Below, one piece after another: positions 1-5,493 of a stretch of DNA of 9,523 nt. The position numbers were made by a program, and so were the translations under genes. The first letter of the stretch is position 1. Every line of letters begins with the position of its first letter. Origin of the DNA: an uncultured Anaerosacchariphilus sp. Lineage in GTDB: Bacteria; Bacillota; Clostridia; Lachnospirales; Lachnospiraceae. The notes under the pieces are model-generated. The model was not told the origin of the DNA. It did not search any database and saw nothing but the letters and a program-made list of their open reading frames with translations. The stretch lies in the NCBI GenBank assembly GCA_934373375.1, contig CAKROP010000056.1, forward strand, positions 1-9,523, written 5' to 3'.

Positions 1-86
1 CCTTCCTCGCGACCTATCTCTCGACCCTCTTCTCGGCCTATCTCTCGACCTTCCTCGCGGCCTATCTCTCGACCTTCCTCTCGGCC
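1..86. repeat. 24-bp tandem repeat encoding the G-R-E-E-G-R-E-I tail
   Basis: Three complete 24-bp units lie at 15-38, 39-62 and 63-86, and a partial fourth runs into the left edge (1-14). They differ by a few mostly synonymous changes, for example ctcttc versus cttcct and tcgcgg versus tctcgg. On the minus strand they encode the charged helical tail of the Rpn-type protein. In-frame 24-bp units can expand or contract by slippage without breaking the frame. Confidence 0.9.
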
Positions 87-881
87 TGCTTCCATGCTTT
101 CTTTCTTCAAATATTCTCTTGCGGCTATTTCATCGTATTCTGTCAGTATCATCCTACGCACCTCCATTGCGCTTTTTTCCAGGATATCCGACAATACTTC
201 CTTCCGGAGGCATTTCTGAATGCTGAAATCAGTCGCCTCCTCCAATGACCAGCCATCGCTCATATACCGCCGAATCTCTCCGATAAAATATGCATATTCT
301 GCCAGTCTGTGGCATTTACGCATCAGTTCCCGGTTCCGGCCTGCATTGATATTCAGGATCAGAGCCTTGCATTCCAGGCAGGGTTCTCCCTCCTCCCGTT
401 CCGGTTTTTCAAAGCAATCCGACAGCTTCAACTCCACCCGGTCCGGCATATCTTTCGTTCCGTTGTAAAACACCACGTACTTTGGAAAGGGAAGTCTTAC
501 CTGCCGAATCGTTTCTGAGATCTTAATTCCCTGCTCCTTAATGTATTTATCATACAATTCAGCAAAATAGAAAAATCCCCTGAGTGGCATATTTTCATTC
601 CAAGTACTCTGATGCTCATACAGATTCAGGGTAATCCGAAGCATAAAAGACAGATCATTTTTCATGCTCAGATAAATCACATCATCCAGCGTCGTAATCT
701 CCAGCTCACTCGGGTCATCATAATCCGTATCGTTCACCGCGTTATACAAATCCAATAAATCCTCTTTATCCTGAAAAATGTACCGGAATAATCTGTCCTT
801 ATGCTGATGATGTACCTTCTTTTGTGTATTTCTTACTTTTCTCTTTTGTCTGGTTGTGGAAGTATTTCGGTTTCTGCTCAT
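1..881 (-). CDS. Rpn family PD-(D/E)XK nuclease / putative transposase, C-terminus cut by window edge
   Basis: This open frame has no stop before the left edge; about 293 codons are present. The start at 881 is chosen because AGGAG lies 9 nt upstream and the upstream in-frame region is closed by a stop. The N-terminus is very basic (residues 1-28). The nuclease-like core follows, with an F-x-x-x-F stretch at 32-36, KND at 74-76 and the YEHQS motif at 88-92. In this family Asp76 and the E-x-Q of Glu89/Gln91 are the likely metal-binding residues (family knowledge, matched by eye). The C-terminal part, from about residue 265, is a tandem G-R-E-E-G-R-E-I repeat typical of Rpn/PDDEXK_2-type proteins. 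Characterised E. coli Rpn proteins are DNA nucleases that raise RecA-independent recombination. The gene has its own upstream promoter region and appears unconnected in function with the peptide operon. The exact subfamily is uncertain. Confidence 0.85.
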   Translation of the reverse strand, partial: MSRNRNTSTTRQKRKVRNTQKKVHHQHKDRLFRYIFQDKEDLLDLYNAVNDTDYDDPSELEITTLDDVIYLSMKNDLSFMLRITLNLYEHQSTWNENMPLRGFFYFAELYDKYIKEQGIKISETIRQVRLPFPKYVVFYNGTKDMPDRVELKLSDCFEKPEREEGEPCLECKALILNINAGRNRELMRKCHRLAEYAYFIGEIRRYMSDGWSLEEATDFSIQKCLRKEVLSDILEKSAMEVRRMILTEYDEIAAREYLKKESMEAGREEGREIGREEGREIGREEGREIGREE

Positions 882-898
882 GCTATGCTTCTCCTCTC

Positions 899-927
899 AT
901 TATACATGTTAAACCAGACGCCTTCAA
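899..927 (-). promoter_or_regulatory. Possible second promoter close to the Rpn-type gene
   Basis: On the minus strand TTGAAG (922-927) is followed after 17 nt by TATAAT (899-904). The hexamers are good, but initiation about 7 nt downstream would fall inside the Shine-Dalgarno region at 891-898, leaving almost no leader. It may therefore be a chance match. The promoter at 1120-1148 is the better candidate. Confidence 0.3.
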
Positions 928-947
928 CCACAGTCTTCGACACTCAT
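924..947 (-). other. Possible 7-codon leader ORF upstream of the Rpn-type gene
   Basis: An ATG at 947 opens a seven-codon frame, M-S-V-E-D-C-G, closed by TGA at 924-926. It is preceded by a perfect AGGAGG (957-962) at 9 nt. The Shine-Dalgarno site is as good as that of any gene in the window, which is why it is listed. It would sit in the leader of the Rpn-type mRNA, 43 nt before its start codon. No repetitive codon run points to classical attenuation. Translation is unproven. Confidence 0.3.
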
Positions 948-1081
948 AGGCGGAGTCCTCCTCTTTTTTACATATTTTTCCTTTATTTAGTTATACTCTT
1001 TCGGAATCTCATTTCGAATAGAAATCTGATATTCTGAACTTTATCCTTCGTAGATGCAGCCATGTGCTGTGTGATCGTAAA

Positions 1082-1117
1082 TGTCGACAGCTTCAGATCA
1101 TGCTTCTGCTGTCGACA
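1082..1117. promoter_or_regulatory. 10-bp inverted repeat built from two TGTCGACA palindromes
   Basis: TGTCGACAGC at 1082-1091 is matched perfectly by GCTGTCGACA at 1108-1117, with 16 nt between. Each arm contains the self-complementary octamer TGTCGACA, so the two octamers (1082-1089 and 1110-1117) are also direct repeats 28 bp apart. The predicted start point of the minus-strand promoter (about 1113) falls inside the right arm. A repressor operator pair therefore fits better than a transcript hairpin. There is no T-run typical of an intrinsic terminator. The cognate regulator is unknown. Confidence 0.55.
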
Positions 1118-1119
1118 CA

Positions 1120-1148
1120 ATTTTACCAATTTATTCTTATTTTGTCAA
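1120..1148 (-). promoter_or_regulatory. Near-consensus sigma-A promoter driving the Rpn-type gene
   Basis: On the minus strand a perfect TTGACA -35 (1143-1148) and TAAAAT -10 (1120-1125) are separated by exactly 17 nt of AT-rich sequence. Transcription would start near 1113, giving a leader of about 230 nt before the ATG at 881. The TGTCGACA dyad overlaps and follows the predicted start, as expected for a repressed promoter. Confidence 0.75.
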
Positions 1149-1208
1149 TCTTCTATTGAAAGCTACCTTTAAAACGAAAAATGAAAAATGACTCCAAAAT
1201 TCTCATCT

Positions 1209-2156
1209 TTACTTTACGATATCCCCAATACTCCGCTTCATATCCGCGTTAATCCCCACTGCCCGCACGCCAAGGCTCTCCGGCACCACGGCTTCGTTCA
1301 GATTCAGCCGGACGAGCGACGCTTGGCTGTGTTCCCGCAACAGCTTTTCGAAAGGATAACGAATAATCGTCGGGGTGTTGAAGCCGACGCCCAGCTCCAG
1401 GAGACAGAGCTTTTTGCCTGATTCCAGCGCCTCGCCCATAAAATCACCGAAGCGGCGCTCGGCCTCGTACCAGGCGGCGTCCTGGACAAAATATTGATCA
1501 CAGCGGAGGTTCATGGCCATGGGACCGCCGCAGACCGGACATTTGGGAACCATATAGGACGGGATCCGGCAATCCCGGCGGGCCTGATCCATCTGGCGGA
1601 ACATGGTGCGGGCATCATAGATCCGGTCATGGCAGCCTTTCGCGCACTGGATATGGAAATAATCGCCCTGGGTGCAGAAAATCTGCTCCTTGGAAAGTCC
1701 TGCTTTTTCAAACTGGCCGTCCGCGTTGGTGGAAAGACAGAACAGCTTTTTACCCGCAAGACCCGAAAGCAACGTGCGATGCAGGGGCGTCACATCAAGA
1801 TCCAGGCCTCCTAAGACAGCCTGCTTTGACCAGTAGCCCCAGAAGGCCTCCTCGTCCGGATAGGGATAGAAGCCCGCGCTGTACATATCCTGCATATAAG
1901 GATTCTGTTCCCCGTATTTCTCCCGGAATTCCCGGAAATGCTCCTTGAACCAGGCGCCGCTGTAGACGGCTCCTGCTGCCGCGCTCATACCTGCGCCTGC
2001 GCCCAGGAGCACATACTCTGCCTCGGCCAGCAGCTCTTTCGCCTTCTGAATCTGCGCCTCGTAGGGCATATTCTGAAAAACATAGTCCCGGGCAGGTACT
2101 CCGGAGAGGAAGGATTCAAAGGTTATTTTTTTATTTGGAAATTTTATACAGTTCAT
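1209..2156 (-). CDS. Class M sirtuin (SirTM-like protein ADP-ribosyltransferase)
   Basis: At 315 aa this is a Rossmann-fold sirtuin. The NAD-binding G-A-G-A-G-M-S-A-A-A-G motif is at residues 52-62. STNADGQF at 142-149 replaces the usual TQNxDxLH. TQGDY at 162-166 replaces the segment carrying the deacetylase catalytic His. A zinc ribbon is formed by Cys171, Cys175, Cys206 and Cys209, and ELGVGFNTPTIIRYPFE follows near 254. Asn144, Asp146 and Gln163 correspond to the N/D/Q set described for Streptococcus pyogenes SirTM, which ADP-ribosylates a lipoylated GcvH-like protein rather than deacylating. The start at 2156 has GGGAGG 8 nt upstream; a shorter start at Met30 is possible. The gene is last in the peptide operon, 21 bp after the macrodomain gene, matching the known SirTM-macrodomain pairing. 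No GcvH-L or lipoate ligase gene is adjacent, so the substrate is open. Confidence 0.88.
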   Translation of the reverse strand: MNCIKFPNKKITFESFLSGVPARDYVFQNMPYEAQIQKAKELLAEAEYVLLGAGAGMSAAAGAVYSGAWFKEHFREFREKYGEQNPYMQDMYSAGFYPYPDEEAFWGYWSKQAVLGGLDLDVTPLHRTLLSGLAGKKLFCLSTNADGQFEKAGLSKEQIFCTQGDYFHIQCAKGCHDRIYDARTMFRQMDQARRDCRIPSYMVPKCPVCGGPMAMNLRCDQYFVQDAAWYEAERRFGDFMGEALESGKKLCLLELGVGFNTPTIIRYPFEKLLREHSQASLVRLNLNEAVVPESLGVRAVGINADMKRSIGDIVK

Positions 2157-2177
2157 ATTCTATTCCTCCCGCCGGAT

Positions 2178-2951
2178 TTATCCAAGCAGTTCCTGATAAA
2201 TCTCTTTATCCAAATCCTTAAATACATTGAAAATGACTTTGATTCTGCTTCCGGTTTCCTGCTTATACCGCTTCACAGTCTCCACCGCGATCTCCGCCGC
2301 TCTCCTGTTCGGGAACAGAAAAACGCCCGTGGAAATGCAACAAAAAGCGATACTGGAAAGTCCCTGCTTCACCGCTATTTCCAGACAGGAGCGGTAACAG
2401 GACGCCAACATCTCCTCATGCTGGCTGGTAAGCGCCCCGCGGACAATCGGCCCCACCGTGTGAATCACATAATCGCAGGGCAGATTAAAGCCGGGCGTAA
2501 GCTTTGCCTGACCGGCGGGCTCCTCATGTCCCTGTGCATCCATCATGTTCTGACAGTAATTGCGCAGTTCAATTCCGGCGTAGGTATGGATACAGTTGTC
2601 AATACAAGCATGGCAGGGCTGGTAGCAGCCGGTCATACCGCTGTGAGCCGCATTGACGATAGCGCCCAACTGCAGACGGGTGATTTCGCCCTGCCAGAGA
2701 TAGAGACCATCCTGACATTCCTCTAACATATCCAGGGTCACAACGCCCTTTTTTTCCTTTTCTTCCTGCAGATAAGCGTCCTGAATCCGCCGAAACTCCT
2801 CGCTGATGGGCGCAGCAAAACGGACATTCATCAAGGAACGAAGCAGCCGCTTCTGACTGGAGATCTCCGCCGGGATTTCCATATCTGCATATTCCTTTTT
2901 TTCCTTTAAAAGCTCCCGAAGGAGATAGTGTCTTCGTTCCGTCTGATTCAT
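2178..2951 (-). CDS. Zinc-type macrodomain ADP-ribosylhydrolase
   Basis: The protein has 257 aa. A helical N-terminal extension (about residues 1-75) precedes a macrodomain with QGEIT at 87-91, IVNAAH at 98-103, the Cys-rich G-C-Y-Q-P-C-H-A-C-I-D at 108-118, YVIHTVGP at 161-168 and the ISTGVFLFP phosphate loop at 206-214. The Cys/His-rich insert right after the NAA motif marks the zinc-dependent macrodomains found beside SirTM, which remove the SirTM-made ADP-ribose (family knowledge). Cys109, Cys113, Cys116 and His122 are candidate ligands. The frame stays open to an ATG at 3101, but that would overlap the preceding gene by about 145 bp. I chose 2951, which follows the upstream stop by 5 bp with an AAGGCGG-like site. 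It probably acts as the eraser for the downstream sirtuin, with translation coupled to the preceding gene. Confidence 0.88.
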   Translation of the reverse strand: MNQTERRHYLLRELLKEKKEYADMEIPAEISSQKRLLRSLMNVRFAAPISEEFRRIQDAYLQEEKEKKGVVTLDMLEECQDGLYLWQGEITRLQLGAIVNAAHSGMTGCYQPCHACIDNCIHTYAGIELRNYCQNMMDAQGHEEPAGQAKLTPGFNLPCDYVIHTVGPIVRGALTSQHEEMLASCYRSCLEIAVKQGLSSIAFCCISTGVFLFPNRRAAEIAVETVKRYKQETGSRIKVIFNVFKDLDKEIYQELLG

Positions 2952-2956
2952 CCTAT

Positions 2957-3568
2957 TTACCGCCTTTCCACCGCATTTACCGGACAATGCTCCAGACAGC
3001 TGCCGCAGTGCAGGCAATGCTCCTGCCGGATGCGATAAGGCGTGCCTTCCTCGATACACCGCTGGGGACAGTGTGCCAGGCAGGCGCCGCAGCCTACGCA
3101 CTGGTCTGTGATTACATATCCTTTTTTCTCTATGGTACCATTTCCCATTACATATGTCTCCCGGAAAATGGGATTTACGCCCAGATTGAAATACTCAACC
3201 TGCGCCTGGTTGATACAGAAAATGATGCCGATATCCCGGGTATCCCCCGGATAAACATTGGCCAGATAGGGCTGTTCCTCGAAAATCCGGTTCATCCAGA
3301 CTTTCTGCTCCTCCTCCGCCACGGCGTAAGCCCTGCCGGAGAGACGAATCATCTCTTTATACTTCGTGTAGCACAGAATCTGTACCCGGCCGTCCTCCTG
3401 GAGCTCCCGGCAGAAGTTTTTTCCCCGGGCCGTAAAGAAATACAGGGCGTCCGGCTCATAATGAATCGCGCTGATATTGCGGATCTGGGGCGCGCCCTCC
3501 GCGTCCACAGTGGCAAAGGCCAGCACGCCCACCAGTTCCATTTTTTTCAGGCAGGTTTGTAAATCCAT
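2957..3568 (-). CDS. Flavin split-barrel (PNPOx-like) protein fused to a two-cluster ferredoxin
   Basis: The protein has 203 aa in two parts. Residues 1 to about 145 resemble the pyridoxamine 5'-phosphate oxidase-like FMN-binding split barrel: a L-V-G-V-L-A-F-A-T-V-D strand near 12-22, Q-I-R-N-I-S near 28-33, and Y-F-F-T-A-R-G-K-N near 43-51. Residues 150-203 carry two 4Fe-4S motifs, C-x2-C-x2-C-x3-C at 157, 160, 163, 167 and at 185, 188, 191, 195. The combination suggests a small soluble electron carrier passing electrons between iron-sulfur clusters and a flavin. The start at 3568 has GGAG 10 nt upstream. The gene lies between the nitroreductase (13 bp) and the macrodomain (5 bp). A plausible job is redox supply to the radical SAM enzyme or the nitroreductase; this is inferred from context only. 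Similar stand-alone proteins are usually annotated just as PNPOx family. Confidence 0.85.
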   Translation of the reverse strand: MDLQTCLKKMELVGVLAFATVDAEGAPQIRNISAIHYEPDALYFFTARGKNFCRELQEDGRVQILCYTKYKEMIRLSGRAYAVAEEEQKVWMNRIFEEQPYLANVYPGDTRDIGIIFCINQAQVEYFNLGVNPIFRETYVMGNGTIEKKGYVITDQCVGCGACLAHCPQRCIEEGTPYRIRQEHCLHCGSCLEHCPVNAVERR

Positions 3569-3581
3569 CGTTTTTCATCTC

Positions 3582-4157
3582 CTATTCTATGATTTTGATA
3601 CGGCCGGGTTTCCGGGGCTTGCTGTGGGGCTGCTCCCCGTCGAGATAACCCAGAATCACGAAGCACTGACAGCTGTAATGTTCCGGCACTTCCCATTCCC
3701 GCATAAGCCGCCGCCCTTCCTCATTATCGAAGGTCTCCTGCCCTCTGGAAATGATACAGGAGGCGATCCCCAGCTCCGTGGCCTGCAGCAGCATATTTTC
3801 CGCCATGCAGAAGGCGTCCGCGGTCCGGAACAGAAAATTGCTCTGGGCAAAAATACAGACTACGGTGGGCGCGCCGTAAAATCCATTTTTTATCGTAGGA
3901 TCATCAATGGTACTGGGCTGCTCCCTGGAAACAAAGCTTCCGGCCAGATGGGTACGGTCGAAGCCCGCCATATTCAGGTGACCGATACGGGCCGCCAGTT
4001 CCCGGTTATGAACTGCCACCATCATGCTCCGCTGTCCGCCGCCCGCGTTGGGCGCGTAGTTTCCGGCTTCCAGGATTTTCTCCAGATCTGCTCTCCGAAT
4101 CTGCTCATTCGTATATTTTCTTATGGAATGTCTGTTCTTAATCAAATCCATCAGCAT
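3582..4157 (-). CDS. Nitroreductase-family FMN oxidoreductase
   Basis: The 191-aa protein has the usual length of the family. It shows the N-terminal FMN-contact motif N-R-H-S-I-R-K-Y at residues 8-15, a G-A-P-T-V-V strand at 95-100, the E-N-M-L-L-Q-A-T-E-L-G-I-A-S-C helix at 120-134, and a C-terminal G-Y-L-D-G-E plus K-P-R-K-P-G-R-I tail near 170-187. Members reduce nitro, quinone or ene groups with NAD(P)H; relatives in peptide pathways instead oxidise azoline rings. Substrate cannot be told here. The frame extends upstream to 4262 inside the radical SAM gene. The ATG at 4157 is the real start: GGGAGG sits 7 nt upstream and homology begins there. It overlaps the radical SAM gene by 7 bp (ATGCTGA), so the two are probably translationally coupled and their products act together. 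Confidence 0.88.
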   Translation of the reverse strand: MLMDLIKNRHSIRKYTNEQIRRADLEKILEAGNYAPNAGGGQRSMMVAVHNRELAARIGHLNMAGFDRTHLAGSFVSREQPSTIDDPTIKNGFYGAPTVVCIFAQSNFLFRTADAFCMAENMLLQATELGIASCIISRGQETFDNEEGRRLMREWEVPEHYSCQCFVILGYLDGEQPHSKPRKPGRIKIIE

Positions 4158-5212
4158 GGTAATTCCTCCCCCGTTATATCGTTTTTCTTCTTCCAGCACT
4201 GGGGATCGGCTCCGTAGAAGTCGCCGCAGGTGCCGTTGGCCACCGCCGGACAGCCTCTGCACCAGGCCTTCAGCTCACATTTGCCGCATTTTTTGAAACG
4301 GTCGTAATCCCGGTACTGCTCCATCTGGCAGAGCCACACGTCTGCCAGCCGATCCTCCCAGACGTTGGCCACCCGGCTGTCCGTCACACGCCGACAGGCC
4401 ATGATATCGCCGTTGGAAGCAATGGTAATATGGCAGTTGCCGCAGTTACAGCCGCCGTAAATCATCCCGTCCTCCGCACCGTCCGGAAGCTGGAACTCGC
4501 CATTTTCATACTCATACAGCGTCCATAAATGGTCCTTTTTATTAAAATAGGTCTCGCAGCCCGCCGCTTCATAGGCCTTGAACTTGGCGTCGCAGGTCTC
4601 CAGAAGCCGTCGGTACTCCTCCGGCGTCATGCTGGTGTCCACCTCGCCGCCTGTGGGCACATAGCGGGAAAAGGCAAAGACCTTTACTTTCGCTTTTACT
4701 ACCGTGTCAATGATGTCCGGTATCTCGTCCATGTTCGTCTTGGACACGGTGCTCATAATCACACTTTTGATGCCTGCGCGGTTAAGGCTCTCCACCTTTT
4801 CCAGGGTCAGGTCGAAGCTGCCGGGCTTGCGGAACCAGTCGTGGGTTTCCCGCATGCCGTCCAGGGACATCTGATATTTTTCACATCCGCAGACCTTCAG
4901 CATTCTGCATATTTCATCGTTCAGATGGAAGGGATTGCCCATCAGAGTAAAGGGAATCTCTTTGCTTTTCAGCAATACCATCAGCTTCCAGAAATGTGGA
5001 TGAAGGATAGGATCGCCGCCGGTAATGTAGAAATACGGCGTCCGGTGATAGACCTTGCAGAAATCCTCGCAGTTATCCACCACCTCCCGCATCTGCTCCC
5101 AGGTCATGCTGTGAAGCTCCTTACAGCCCTCACCCGAGAAAATATAGCAGTGCTTGCAGCGCTGGTCGCACTCATCCGTAATATGCCATTGAAATGAAAA
5201 ATACTGGCTCAT
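4151..5212 (-). CDS. Radical SAM/SPASM peptide maturase, ACGX-system type
   Basis: The 353-aa enzyme has the SAM-binding cluster motif C-x3-C-x2-C at Cys15, Cys19 and Cys22, the SAM-contact GGDP at 65-68, a barrel strand ending Q-M-S-L-D-G at 114-119, and a Cys-rich C-terminal SPASM region (Cys255, 257, 260, 273, 309, 312, 318, 321, 329, 339) able to hold auxiliary 4Fe-4S clusters. This layout is typical of enzymes that crosslink or epimerise ribosomal peptides. The start at 5212 has GGAGG about 9 nt upstream. The gene lies 30 bp after a small ORF with ACGT/ACGA repeats, matching the computationally defined 'radical SAM/SPASM, ACGX system' family as I remember it (about 350 aa). No PqqD-like recognition domain is fused or adjacent. 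The exact chemistry, for example a thioether from Cys to an alpha or beta carbon, is unknown. Confidence 0.9.
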   Translation of the reverse strand: MSQYFSFQWHITDECDQRCKHCYIFSGEGCKELHSMTWEQMREVVDNCEDFCKVYHRTPYFYITGGDPILHPHFWKLMVLLKSKEIPFTLMGNPFHLNDEICRMLKVCGCEKYQMSLDGMRETHDWFRKPGSFDLTLEKVESLNRAGIKSVIMSTVSKTNMDEIPDIIDTVVKAKVKVFAFSRYVPTGGEVDTSMTPEEYRRLLETCDAKFKAYEAAGCETYFNKKDHLWTLYEYENGEFQLPDGAEDGMIYGGCNCGNCHITIASNGDIMACRRVTDSRVANVWEDRLADVWLCQMEQYRDYDRFKKCGKCELKAWCRGCPAVANGTCGDFYGADPQCWKKKNDITGEELPC

Positions 5213-5242
5213 CCTGCCCTTCCTCCCATTCTTCCTACTGTC

Positions 5243-5431
5243 TTATTTGTCTGCCGCTCCGCAGGCTGTTCCGCATGCTGCCGGTTTTTCTGCCTTGTCT
5301 GCCGCTCCGCAGGCTGTTCCGCATGCTGCCGGCTTCTCTTCCTTGTCTGCCGCTCCGCAGGCTGTTCCGCATGCTGCGCCGGTCTGCTCTTCCGCTTTCT
5401 TGGTCCAGCCAAAAAGATTTCTTAATGCCAT
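5243..5431 (-). CDS. ACGX-repeat precursor peptide (putative RiPP substrate)
   Basis: This 62-aa peptide starts at 5431 with a perfect AGGAGG 8 nt upstream. Residues 1-18 form a leader with an amphipathic M-A-L-R-N-L-F-G-W start. Then come three 16-residue repeats, A-A-C-G-T-A-C-G-A-A followed by a charged linker D-K-(E/A)-E-K-P, the last ending at D-K. The six Cys are at 21/25, 37/41 and 53/57, always C-x3-C inside ACGT-ACGA. It has no secretion signal and no Gly-Gly cleavage site. It is the first gene of the operon, directly before the radical SAM gene, as expected for a precursor and its maturase. The product could be one chain with three identical modified loops, or three peptides released by cleavage in the D-K-x-E-K-P linkers. 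An antisense frame is also open here because of the repeats, but has no ribosome site. Confidence 0.88.
   Translation of the reverse strand: MALRNLFGWTKKAEEQTGAACGTACGAADKEEKPAACGTACGAADKAEKPAACGTACGAADK
5247..5377. repeat. Three 48-bp tandem repeats in the precursor peptide gene
   Basis: A 35-bp core is identical at 5247-5281, 5295-5329 and 5343-5377. The 13 bp between cores differ slightly and encode the K-P / D-K-x-E linker. Identity extends to silent positions, which points to recent duplication or ongoing homogenisation rather than selection on the protein alone. The number of units may differ between strains. Confidence 0.95.
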
Positions 5432-5493
5432 GTCTGTTTCCTCCTGTTTTTGAAAATGTTGTGTGGGCTTTGCTTTCGCCCCGTTGCATGCTT

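Larger units (their letters stand above)
882..1208. other. 327-bp intergenic region between the sirtuin and the Rpn-type gene
   Basis: This AT-rich spacer has no supported full-size gene on either strand. Read on the minus strand it contains, in order, a near-consensus promoter (1120-1148), a 10-bp dyad (1082-1117), about 120 nt with no evident structure, a mini-ORF with a strong ribosome site (924-962) and the ribosome site of the Rpn-type gene (891-898). I see no GC-rich hairpin with a T-run directly after the sirtuin stop, so termination of the upstream operon is not explained by an intrinsic terminator. Confidence 0.7.

Noticed and set aside
801..1037. Plus-strand 78-codon open frame with hydrophobic stretches upstream of the Rpn-type gene
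   Set aside because: It starts inside the Rpn-type gene on the opposite strand, has no ribosome site and is explained by T-rich antisense sequence.
1118..1208. Intrinsic terminator after the sirtuin gene
   Set aside because: T-runs are present on the minus strand but no GC-rich stem precedes them; the only dyad (1082-1117) lies beyond the next promoter.
1938..2726. Plus-strand open frame of 262 codons across the sirtuin and macrodomain genes
   Set aside because: It is antisense to motif-bearing genes on the other strand and spans their junction; no domain is recognisable in it.
2952..3101. Upstream-extended start of the macrodomain protein at 3101
   Set aside because: The extra 50 residues would overlap the ferredoxin coding region and look like out-of-frame translation. 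The ATG at 2951 fits the 5-bp junction.
3477..4217. Plus-strand open frame of 246 codons across the nitroreductase and flavin/ferredoxin genes
   Set aside because: It lies antisense to two clearly recognisable genes, shows no family motif and has no plausible ribosome site.
4158..4262. Upstream-extended start of the nitroreductase at 4262
   Set aside because: The 35 extra residues derive from the SPASM coding region in another frame. GGGAGG is placed for the ATG at 4157.
5247..5377. CRISPR-like array
   Set aside because: Three direct repeats with 13-bp spacers that are nearly alike and in frame with a translated peptide are coding repeats, not a CRISPR array.
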